Source: Candidatus Eiseniibacteriota bacterium (GTDB lineage: Bacteria; Eisenbacteria; RBG-16-71-46; CAIMUX01; VGJL01). Taken from it: a stretch of 11,224 nucleotides of DNA. This document shows, piece after piece, positions 1 through 6,031 of this stretch (position 1 is the stretch's first letter; every line of letters starts with the position of its first letter). A program made the position numbers and the translations under genes. The stretch lies in assembly GCA_014729455.1 (NCBI GenBank), contig WJJW01000138.1, positions 1 through 11,224 of the forward strand. Reading direction: 5' to 3'. Below the pieces are notes generated by a model, which had not been told where the DNA came from, searched no databases, and saw nothing but the letters and a program-made list of their open reading frames with translations.

Positions 1-231
1 CGCTACGTCTCGATCCGGGGGATCCGCAAGGTCTCCGGCGTCGAGATCCCGGCGCAGGGGGCGGGAGACCTCGGGCTGGACGGCGCGGAGATCGAGGCCG
101 CCGGTTCCCGGGTGGAGCTCGAGGAGCTGTTCCTCCCGCCCGCGGGCGAGGGGGCGGAGCTCCTGGAGGGATCGCCGGAGGAGCAGGTCGAGAAGCTGGT
201 CGAGCGGTTGAAGGCGAAGGGGGTGATGTAG
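1..231 (+). CDS. etfB: Electron transfer flavoprotein beta subunit, C-terminal fragment
   Basis: Frame 1 is open from the left edge to TAG at 229-231, giving 76 residues; the start lies outside the window. The opening RYVSIRGIRKVSG resembles the conserved late segment of EtfB (the PRYPSxxGIMKAKKK-like stretch), and the charged C-terminal helix ending in LVERLKAKGVM fits the family. EtfB pairs with EtfA to form the soluble FAD/AMP heterodimer that takes electrons from acyl-CoA dehydrogenases and passes them to ETF-quinone oxidoreductase. The stop is only 2 nt before the etfA start, the usual etfBA arrangement with translational coupling, and this context supports the call as much as the sequence does. 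The N-terminal AMP-binding part cannot be assessed. Confidence 0.85.
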   Translation, partial: RYVSIRGIRKVSGVEIPAQGAGDLGLDGAEIEAAGSRVELEELFLPPAGEGAELLEGSPEEQVEKLVERLKAKGVM

Positions 232-233
232 CG

Positions 234-1217
234 ATGCGGAAGATCTTCGTCGTCGCCGAGATCGTCGGGGGAGCGATCGACGACAGCGCCTTCGAGATGG
301 CCGGCGCCGCGCGCCGGCTCGCCGAGTCGGCCCCTGAGGAGGCGTCGATCGCGGCGGTCCTGCTGGGATCGGACGTCGCCGAGATGGCCCGGAAGCTCGC
401 GGAGCGGTTCGACGAGGTCGTCGTCTACGACGATCCCTCGCTCGAAGCGCCCGACGGCGGCGTTTCCGGAGCGGTTCTCGCGGATCTCTTCGAGAAGGAG
501 AAGCCGCTCGCGGTCCTGATCGCGCACAGCAACAACGGGATGGATCTCGCCCCGGCGCTCGCGGTCCGGCTCGGGATGCCGATGCTGGCCGATTGCCTCA
601 CGCTGGAGTGGAAGGAGAGTCGGCTTTCGGGCGTGCGGACCGTCTACGCCGGCAAGGTCCACGCGCGGGTCACGGCGCAGCAGTCGGACGCCGGGGTGCT
701 GGCTACCGTCCGGCCGGGCGCGATGCCGATGCCGGAGGGGGAGTCTTCCGCCGGCACGGTCCGCGACGGCGAGATCCCGGCCGACCGGAACGCCGGCCGG
801 CGGTCGGTCCGCGTGATCGCGCCGGAGGCGGGCGAGGTCGACCTCACGCAAGCGGAGAAGCTCGTCGCCGTCGGCCGCGGGATCGAGGACGAGGAGAACC
901 TCGAGATCGTCCAGTCGCTCGCCGCCTCGCTCGGCGCCGAGCTGGCCTGCTCCCGGCCGATCGTCGACAAGAACTGGCTGCCGAAGAGCCGCCAGGTCGG
1001 CACGTCGGGCGTGAGTGTGAAGCCGAAGATCTACCTCGCCGTCGGGATCAGCGGGTCGTTCCAGCACATGGGGGGCGTGAAGGGACGGCCGTTCCTGGTG
1101 GCGATCAACAAGGATCCGCGCGCGCCGATCTTCGGCACCGCCGATCTCGGGATCGTCGGGGATCTCCTCGAGATCGTGCCCCTGCTCGAGGAGAAGGTCC
1201 GCGCGGCGAAGGGCTGA
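234..1217 (+). CDS. etfA: Electron transfer flavoprotein alpha subunit
   Basis: This 327-residue protein has normal EtfA length. Residues 1 to about 190 form the nucleotide-binding-like N-terminal domain (MRKIFVVAEI start). The C-terminal FAD domain is well conserved: CSRPIVDKNWLP near 239-250, GTSG at 256-259, GISGSFQHMGG at 271-281 and INKDPRAPIF at 291-300, ending in the ADLGIVGDLLEIVP segment. These are the residues that wrap the FAD. It forms the cytosolic ETF heterodimer with the etfB product. The ATG at 234 follows the etfB stop by 2 nt, and a G-rich ribosome binding site lies inside the end of etfB. An acyl-CoA dehydrogenase follows 38 nt downstream, so the three genes probably form one beta-oxidation operon. 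No key motif is missing. Confidence 0.95.
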   Translation: MRKIFVVAEIVGGAIDDSAFEMAGAARRLAESAPEEASIAAVLLGSDVAEMARKLAERFDEVVVYDDPSLEAPDGGVSGAVLADLFEKEKPLAVLIAHSNNGMDLAPALAVRLGMPMLADCLTLEWKESRLSGVRTVYAGKVHARVTAQQSDAGVLATVRPGAMPMPEGESSAGTVRDGEIPADRNAGRRSVRVIAPEAGEVDLTQAEKLVAVGRGIEDEENLEIVQSLAASLGAELACSRPIVDKNWLPKSRQVGTSGVSVKPKIYLAVGISGSFQHMGGVKGRPFLVAINKDPRAPIFGTADLGIVGDLLEIVPLLEEKVRAAKG

Positions 1218-1255
1218 CGGAGAGGGCGGAGAGACATTCGACGGAGAGGGGAGCC

Positions 1256-2404
1256 ATGGATTTCGAGCTGACAAAGGCGCAGAAGGACATCCAGAAGGCG
1301 GCGCGCGATTTCGCGAAGGGGGAGTTCGACAAGGAGCTGGCCCTGGAGCTCGAGGAGAAGCACGAGTTCCCGCACGAGATCTGGAAGAAGGCGTGCGAGC
1401 TCGGCTTCGTCGGGCTGCACTTCCCCGAGAAGTACGGCGGGCAGGACTACGGCTGCATCGAGAACGCGCTGGTCGTCGAGGAGTTCTGCAGGCGCGACTC
1501 CGGGATCGGCGCGGCGCTGATGCTGTGCGACTTCGCATCCGAGAATCTGCTCCGCTTCGGGAGCGACGAGCAGAAGGAGACCTACCTCCCGGCGGTCGCC
1601 GAGGGACGGATGATCTCCGCCGGCGCGATCACCGAGCCGGACCACGGCAGCGACATCACCAACCTTGCGACCACCGCGGTCCGAGAGGGCGACGAGTGGG
1701 TGATCAACGGGGTGAAGACCTTCATCACCAACGCCGGCATCGCCCACTTCTACGTCGTGATCTGCCAGACCGACCCGGAGGCGGCGCACCGGGGCCAGTC
1801 GATGATCCTGGTGCCGGCCGACACGGCGGGAATCGAGGTCGCCGACGTCGGCCACAAGATGGGGATCCGGATGTGTCCGACCGGCGAGGTGACGTTCAAG
1901 AACGTCCGTGTTCCGGCGTCGAACCTGGTCGGTCAGGAGGGACGAGGGTTCTACCAGATCCTCGAGTTCTTCGACGAGAGCCGTGTCGAGACCGCCGCGC
2001 AGGGACTCGGGACCGCGCAGGGCGCCTTCGACCGGGCGCTGGCGTATACGAAGGGGCGCGAGCAGTTCGGTCGCAAGATCGCTTCCTTCCAGGTCAGCCA
2101 GCACAAGATCGCGGACATGGCGACGAGAATCGAGCTCGCCCGGCTGATCACCTACAAGGCGGCGTGGAACTTCGACCAGGGGCGGATCGATCCGGTGTTG
2201 ACCTCGATGGCGAAATTCTACGCGGCGCGGACCGCCGTCGAGGTGGCCGACGAGGCGATCCAGCTTCTGGGCGGCTACGGCTACATCACGGAGTTCGAGG
2301 TCGAGCGGTTCTACCGGGACGCGAAGATCACCGAGATCTACGAGGGGACCCGAGAGATCCAGAAGAACACGATCGCCGCGTCGATCATCGGGAAGCTGAA
2401 GTAG
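1256..2404 (+). CDS. Acyl-CoA dehydrogenase
   Basis: This flavoenzyme of 382 residues catalyses alpha,beta-dehydrogenation of an acyl-CoA and hands electrons to ETF. The start is set at ATG 1256, preceded closely by a GGAGAGGGG ribosome binding site; the same frame stays open upstream through etfA without homology. The family signature AITEPDHGSD is at 124-133. A second signature region runs from QLLGGYGYITEF (about 336-347) through RFYRDAK. The catalytic base is the glutamate of IYEGT at residue 363, the usual position in short- and medium-chain enzymes (isovaleryl- and long-chain types place it elsewhere). Length and motifs are those of an intact SCAD/MCAD-like enzyme. Chain-length preference cannot be read from sequence alone; the benzylsuccinyl- and glutaryl-type branches are less likely. 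Its last 20 nt overlap the 3' end of the opposing Omp28-like gene. Confidence 0.95.
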   Translation: MDFELTKAQKDIQKAARDFAKGEFDKELALELEEKHEFPHEIWKKACELGFVGLHFPEKYGGQDYGCIENALVVEEFCRRDSGIGAALMLCDFASENLLRFGSDEQKETYLPAVAEGRMISAGAITEPDHGSDITNLATTAVREGDEWVINGVKTFITNAGIAHFYVVICQTDPEAAHRGQSMILVPADTAGIEVADVGHKMGIRMCPTGEVTFKNVRVPASNLVGQEGRGFYQILEFFDESRVETAAQGLGTAQGAFDRALAYTKGREQFGRKIASFQVSQHKIADMATRIELARLITYKAAWNFDQGRIDPVLTSMAKFYAARTAVEVADEAIQLLGGYGYITEFEVERFYRDAKITEIYEGTREIQKNTIAASIIGKLK

Positions 2405-3197
2405 CGGCCCCGCGCGCGCCGCGGTCGCCGGCGTAGCCGGCCTTGATCGATCCCCACGTCGCCTGCCGGGTCGGCGTGGGGATCGTCCAGTCGGCGAGGA
2501 GCGTGTTCAGGACCTCCCCGTCTGAGCCCCGCTGGATCCACGCGACGACCTTCAGATCTTCTTCCTTCCAGGACGGGTCCGGCTCCACGACCGTGTCGAA
2601 GACGGCCTGCTCGCCGGAGCCGGAGATCCCGAGCGGGTCGTCCAGCACCACGGCCCGGACGACGTGGTCGAAGCCGCTGACGTCGTCCTCGTAGAGGAGA
2701 GCCCGCACCCGCGCCGAACCCGGATCGGGGACCGACTCCCCGTCGGCGACCCGGGCCGTGACGCGCAGCGTCCGGTGCTCCTCGTCCTCCCCGTCGAGGA
2801 CCTCGACGTCGATCCCGACCACCGCCGAGTCGGCGAGCAGCGATTCGATGATCTCCCGGTAGACCGGCTCGGGCGGCGGGTTGCTTCCGGTCGTCCGGTG
2901 ACCCCCGTCGAAGAAGACGGTCGGGGTCCCGAAGACGACGTAGTCCTGCTGCCGCTCGATCCCGCCGGGGCAGTCGTAGGGAGGGCGGATGTGGTAGTCG
3001 ACGTAGACCAGCGTCTCGGTCCCGTATTCCTGCTGCAGGTTGCGGAGCGCCTCACGGGCGGCCGGGCAGTTGGGTCACCCGGCGTAGCCGAACTTCTCCG
3101 CGTAGATCGCCTTCGGCAGCTTGGCCGCCTCGGCGGGGATGCCCGTCGCGAAGGCGGCGAGGATCAGCCCGGCCGCCAGAGTCCCGAACTGCTTCAT
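2385..3197 (-). CDS. Exported thioredoxin-fold, Omp28-like selenoprotein (UxxC)
   Basis: Read through one in-frame UGA, this is a 270-residue protein. ATG 3197 follows an AAGGAGGG ribosome binding site (3212-3205) with 7-nt spacing. Residues 1 to about 25 are a Sec signal peptide (MKQFGTLAAGLILAAFA, likely cut after AEA). The redox centre is YAG-U41-P-N-C44, with Sec where this family normally has Cys, in the attacking position of a thioredoxin CxxC. The expected cis-proline is in GTPTVFFDG (P92); C76 is an additional cysteine. From about 126 a beta-rich domain includes HVVRAVVLDDPLG and LKVVAWIQ, resembling the C-terminal half of Omp28-related proteins. Conventional calling would keep only residues after 126 or discard the gene. 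It probably acts as a thiol-disulfide reductase or reductant partner in the envelope; substrate unknown. The final ~20 residues run into the acyl-CoA dehydrogenase gene and may be a stop-loss extension after TWGSIKAGY. Confidence 0.82.
3045..3077 (-). promoter_or_regulatory. Selenocysteine insertion site: UGA codon with bSECIS-like hairpin (Omp28-like gene)
   Basis: The UGA is at 3077-3075 on the minus strand. Eleven nt later GGCCGCC (3063-3057) pairs with GGCGCTC (3051-3045) around the 5-nt loop CGTGA (3056-3052). The four base pairs next to the loop are Watson-Crick; then there is one C-C mismatch, a G-U and a G-C. The loop starts 19 nt after the UGA and has G at its second position. This fits the bacterial SECIS pattern of a short coding-region hairpin with a guanine early in the apical loop, 16-37 nt from the UGA. 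The codons inside the hairpin read as normal protein (PAAREAL). No folding program was run. Confidence 0.75.
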
Positions 3198-3244
3198 CAC
3201 GTTTCCCTCCTTCCGTACCTGTACGACCGGGAGAGGGAAACGTG
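3198..3244 (-). promoter_or_regulatory. 12-bp inverted repeat occluding the ribosome binding site of the second selenoprotein gene
   Basis: CACGTTTCCCTC (minus 3244-3233) and GAGGGAAACGTG (minus 3209-3198) are perfect 12-bp inverted arms separated by 23 nt. The 3' arm contains most of the Shine-Dalgarno GGAGG (3210-3206) and ends directly against the ATG at 3197. The intervening 23 nt carry a second palindrome, CGTAC-AG-GTACG (3225-3214). In RNA this would form a stable hairpin blocking initiation unless opened by ribosomes finishing the upstream gene, by a ligand or temperature, or by a protein. As DNA it could instead be a regulator operator. It is not a classic terminator, because no U run follows. 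Confidence 0.6.
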
Positions 3245-3266
3245 ACGCTCTCCACGGTTTGCGAGA

Positions 3267-3896
3267 TCAGGGCGCGTCGAGGAGGTTCTTGACCGCCGCC
3301 ATGACCAGCTCCGGGGCGATCCGGGTCTTGTAGTTCGGGTTCACATACGAGAAATGGACGGTCCCTTCCTTGTCGAGCAGGAACGCGGCCGGGACCGGGA
3401 GCTGGTGATGGGTCTCCCCGGAAGCCTCCTCCAGGTCGAGCCCGTGCTGGGCGTAGGCCGCCACCGTCGTCGAGTCGACCTCGAAGGCCAGCCCGCAGGC
3501 GCGCGCCGCCTCCATGCCGCTGTCGGACATCAAGGTGTACTCGAGATCGTGCTTCTCGCTGCTCTCCCGCAGATTCTCCGGGAGGTCGGGACTGACCGCG
3601 ATGATCCGCACGCCGTTGCGGATGAGGTCCGGTTCGATCGTCTGCAGCTGCCCGAGCTGCACGTTGCAGTACGGTCACCACCCGCCGCGGTAGAAGATCA
3701 GGAGCGTCGCGGTCCCCTGGACGACGTCGGAAAGGGCGACCGTGTCCCCGATCACGTTGCGGACCGGCGCCGACGGGATCGACTCCCCGATCAGGAGGGG
3801 ACAGATCTCGCTCGGGTCGTCGGGAACGGGGGACGCGGCGGCGGGAGTCCCGCCGAGAACGGCGAGCAGGACCCCGGCCAGGACGAATCGCGGCAT
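3267..3896 (-). CDS. Exported peroxiredoxin-like (AhpC/TSA family) selenoprotein (UxxC)
   Basis: Read through the UGA at 3677-3675, this is a 209-residue protein with Sec at residue 74. The start is ATG 3896, fixed by a perfect AAGGAGGT ribosome binding site 5 nt upstream. Residues 1 to about 22 are a signal peptide (MPRFVLAGVLLAVLGG, then PAAAS). The core FYRGGW-U-PYCNVQLGQLQ matches the FYRGGWCPYCN motif of peroxiredoxin-like AhpC/TSA proteins, with Sec replacing the first Cys and C77 retained. The later fold elements are present: GVRIIAVSPDLPENL, LMSDSG, VPAAFLLDKEGTVHFSYVNPNYKTR. C77 aligns with the usual peroxidatic Cys and Sec74 with the Thr before it in standard peroxiredoxins, so the chemistry may be thioredoxin-like, peroxidatic, or both. 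The gene ends at an ordinary UGA (3269-3267), 69 nt before the next selenoprotein gene and 65 nt after the serine hydrolase gene. Confidence 0.9.
3643..3677 (-). promoter_or_regulatory. Selenocysteine insertion site: UGA codon with bSECIS-like hairpin (peroxiredoxin-like gene)
   Basis: The UGA is at 3677-3675 on the minus strand. Thirteen nt later TGCAGCT (3661-3655) and AGCTGCA (3649-3643) form a perfect 7-bp stem around the loop CGGGC (3654-3650). The loop begins 21 nt after the UGA and has G at its second position. Spacing and loop closely match those of the second site at 3045-3077, and both meet the published bacterial SECIS pattern. The stem falls in codons that still encode the conserved VQLGQLQ segment. 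A minor competing hairpin (CTGCA/TGCAG just upstream) shares one arm. Confidence 0.82.
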
Positions 3897-3901
3897 GAAG
3901 G

Positions 3902-3909
3902 ACCTCCTT
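3902..3909 (-). promoter_or_regulatory. Perfect Shine-Dalgarno AAGGAGGT deciding the peroxiredoxin-like start
   Basis: AAGGAGGT on the minus strand is fully complementary to the canonical 16S 3' end and lies 5 nt before ATG 3896. It outranks the upstream in-frame ATG/GTG choices, which would put an implausible charged stretch before the signal peptide. Such a strong site suggests high translation of the selenoprotein. Confidence 0.85.
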
Positions 3910-3961
3910 GGTTGCGCGGCCTCCGTCATCGTCCCTGTTCTCTTCGCCGGTTCGCAAGCCC

Positions 3962-5698
3962 TCAGCGGGACCGGGTCGCCGAAACTTCCCCGTCCTCGCG
4001 CTCCAGGACCAGGGCGTCCGACTCGAAACGGACTCGAACTCGCGGCCCCCCCGCGATCCGAAACGACTCGAACCGCGTCGTGGAGATCGGAAAGACCTCC
4101 CGCCGGCCCTCGGCCTCCGGTGGGCGTCGTCTCTCCAGGCCGATCCCGGCCAGCCGACTTCCGTCCCACTCGTAGATCACGTATCGGGTGCCCTTCTCCA
4201 TCCGGATCTCCGCGAAGCTGCGTGCACCGTCCGGTTCTCCGGCGGACGGGAGCGGCTCGACGTCGAGAACCGGGCCGAGTGCCTCCTCCCAGCGGGACCG
4301 GATCGAGCCCGCCTGCTCGGCCAGCTCCTCCAACGGGATCCGGCCGCCGAACGCCTCGAAGATCGGACGGACGTCCCCCTCCAGCCAGGCTCGGGTGATC
4401 GATCCGGTCCGCTCGCGCAATGTCCGGTCCTCGACTTCGGAGAGAGCGGAGCCGGAGAGGAGCGGAACGGTCGCATCGTCGCCTGCGGCGAGGACCAGCC
4501 GGCCGGGGACGGAAGCGACCTCGATCGAGCCGCCGGACGGCAGGCGGTAGGTTCCCTCATAGTCGGCCAAAAGGTCCGGCGACGTTTCCACGACGTCGGG
4601 AGGCAGCGGGGTCGAAGCGCCGAAGAGGATTGGTGCGATCCGCTCGCTGACCTGAATCGCGGACATCTCCCCGTTGCTGGCGATGAAGAGGAAGATCCCC
4701 TCGTCGACGTAGCGGAGGCAGTCGGCGGCGAAGACCCGATTGCCGCCGTTGTGGGCAAGGAGCTTCGTGCCGCGCGGAGTGGTGAAGACCGCCCATCCAT
4801 AGGCGTAGAACGAATCGCCGCCCCCTTCGTCCACATAGGGGCGGAAGTATTTCTCCTTCGCCTTCGAGGAGAGAACTTCCTCCCCCTCGAGCGCCCGGTG
4901 CCAACGCAGCATGTCGAGCGAGTTCGAGTGGATCCCCCCGTTGGCGCGCAGGTGCCAGGACGGACCATCGGAGAGCATCGGGCGCTCCAGAACGGTGCCC
5001 CAGCGCTCGCCGTCGCGATAGCCGACCGCGAGCTCGTCGGCTTCGAACGCCGGGAGCAGGTAGCCGGTCTTGGTCATCCCGGCGGGGAGAAACAGGTTCC
5101 GGCGAAGGAAATCCTCGTAGCCGATCCCCGAGGCCAGCTCGACGACGATTCCGAGGAGGCTGTAGCCGACGTTGGAGTACTCGTAGCGAACCCCGGGCGG
5201 ATGGATCAGATCGCAGGCCATCGCCTCGGCGAGGAACGCCTCGCGCGTCGCCTCCAGGTCGTAGTCGTCTCCGAGAGCGCCGGGAAAGCCGGCGGTGTGT
5301 GTCAGCAGGTGGTGCAGGGTGATCGTCTCCTTGTCCGTCGGGACGTCTTCGAACCAGCGTGCGATCGGATCGTCGGTGGAGAGCTTTCCTTGCATCTCCA
5401 GCTTGAGGATCGCCGCGGCGGTGAACTGCTTGGTGATCGAGCCGATCGTGAAGACCGTTTCCGGCGTGACCGGGCGGTCGGCCTGTCGGTCGGCCAGCCC
5501 GTACCCTTCGGCCAGGAGCGTCTCCTCCTGCCCGGCGATGAGCAGGGTGCCGTGGAACCCGAGCTTCTCGAGCCGCGCCATCGTCTCCGCGACCCGCCGG
5601 ACGGCTTCGTCGGTCGCTCCGGCATGAGTGGCGGGCGGCCCGGCCAGGATGGCCGCCAGGAGCATCGTGGAAAGCTTCGTGCAGCGTCTGGGGGTCAT
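3962..5698 (-). CDS. Exported serine hydrolase, beta-lactamase / class C penicillin-binding protein family
   Basis: This 578-residue protein starts at ATG 5698, with GGGAGA 6 nt upstream. A signal peptide (about 1-28) contains the hydrophobic run LSTMLLAAILAG. The catalytic domain spans about 30-350. Its nucleophile motif is S87-I-T-K90 (TIGSITKQ), the second motif is Y174-S-N (YEYSNVGYSLLG), and the third is H316-N-G-G in place of KTG, typical of the Pfam beta-lactamase esterase/peptidase-like branch. Roughly 230 further residues form a C-terminal region like those seen in many such hydrolases (LPSGGSIEVASVPGRLVL and following). It likely acts in the periplasm on a D-amino acid peptide, ester or peptidoglycan-related substrate; true beta-lactamase activity is not implied. 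The next gene starts 65 nt downstream with no evident terminator between, so it may be co-transcribed with the two selenoprotein genes. Confidence 0.9.
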   Translation of the reverse strand: MTPRRCTKLSTMLLAAILAGPPATHAGATDEAVRRVAETMARLEKLGFHGTLLIAGQEETLLAEGYGLADRQADRPVTPETVFTIGSITKQFTAAAILKLEMQGKLSTDDPIARWFEDVPTDKETITLHHLLTHTAGFPGALGDDYDLEATREAFLAEAMACDLIHPPGVRYEYSNVGYSLLGIVVELASGIGYEDFLRRNLFLPAGMTKTGYLLPAFEADELAVGYRDGERWGTVLERPMLSDGPSWHLRANGGIHSNSLDMLRWHRALEGEEVLSSKAKEKYFRPYVDEGGGDSFYAYGWAVFTTPRGTKLLAHNGGNRVFAADCLRYVDEGIFLFIASNGEMSAIQVSERIAPILFGASTPLPPDVVETSPDLLADYEGTYRLPSGGSIEVASVPGRLVLAAGDDATVPLLSGSALSEVEDRTLRERTGSITRAWLEGDVRPIFEAFGGRIPLEELAEQAGSIRSRWEEALGPVLDVEPLPSAGEPDGARSFAEIRMEKGTRYVIYEWDGSRLAGIGLERRRPPEAEGRREVFPISTTRFESFRIAGGPRVRVRFESDALVLEREDGEVSATRSR

Positions 5699-6031
5699 GT
5701 CGTGTCTCCCTATCTCTCCCCGAGAGGTCCGGATCCGGATCGCTCGGACTTCGTCGCTCTCCGGCCGGGGAGCGGAGGATCGACATGATTAGGTGGCTAT
5801 GAACATCATCTCACCGATATTGGTGTTATGGATGTTGTCCCAGCCATGGTTCGCTCGACTTGCGATTCGCAGGGACAGTACCCGAAACGCGATGTCCGGA
5901 TCCATCTTCAGACCGTATCCGAACGATCGTCCGTCCTCCGAATCCCCATCCAAGCACGGTCGCTCCCCCCTTTGACTCCGCCCGACGATCCGTGATGGGT
6001 TGGGCACAGGAAGCCGGAAGGAGGATCCGAC
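5699..6031. other. Divergent intergenic region with AT-richer island
   Basis: This 333-bp spacer separates the minus-strand serine hydrolase from the plus-strand PRC-barrel gene, so promoters for both should lie here. About 5785-5880 is visibly richer in A/T than the surrounding genes. I see no convincing -35/-10 pair on either strand. A GGAGG followed by ATG at 5785 opens only a 5-codon frame (MIRWL). A longer plus frame from GTG 5793 (60 codons) and a minus frame ending near 5789 have no recognisable homology and are not called. Confidence 0.6.
5802..5836. repeat. Imperfect inverted repeat between divergent genes
   Basis: CACCGAT/ATTGGTG (5812-5825) forms the core with one G-U pair. The outer arms AACATC (5802-5807) and GATGTT (5831-5836) are also complementary, with mismatches between the two sets. 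It sits in the AT-richer part of the divergent spacer. It could be a regulator operator or a transcript hairpin; no T run follows it on the plus strand. Confidence 0.4.

Noticed and set aside
3..1538. Long minus-strand open frame opposite etfA and the acyl-CoA dehydrogenase
   Set aside because: Arg/Ser/Pro-rich translation with no family motifs, antisense to two well-supported genes; a GC-rich shadow frame.
3267..3269. UGA ending the peroxiredoxin-like gene as a third selenocysteine codon
   Set aside because: It follows the natural family C-terminus (KNLLDAP), has no Cys-type context or partner Cys nearby, and the downstream repeat places its apical loop too far away for a bacterial SECIS.
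3075..3677. Alternative genetic code (UGA read as Trp, Cys or Gly) as the explanation for both in-frame UGAs
   Set aside because: etfA, the HPF-fusion, the SH3b gene, the serine hydrolase and both selenoprotein genes all terminate at UGA, while tryptophan is encoded by UGG throughout.
2385..3896. Two pseudogenes inactivated by nonsense mutation
   Set aside because: Each has exactly one UGA, at the catalytic Cys codon, with no other frameshift or stop, strong ribosome binding sites, intact signal peptides and a hairpin at the right distance. Random decay would not do this twice.
3908..5788. Long plus-strand open frame opposite the serine hydrolase
   Set aside because: Mirrors the hydrolase codons, lacks recognisable domains or a sensible start; a shadow frame.
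5793..5975. 60-codon plus frame (GTG start) in the divergent spacer
   Set aside because: No well-placed ribosome binding site for this frame and no recognisable homology; the nearby GGAGG serves a different frame that stops after 5 codons.
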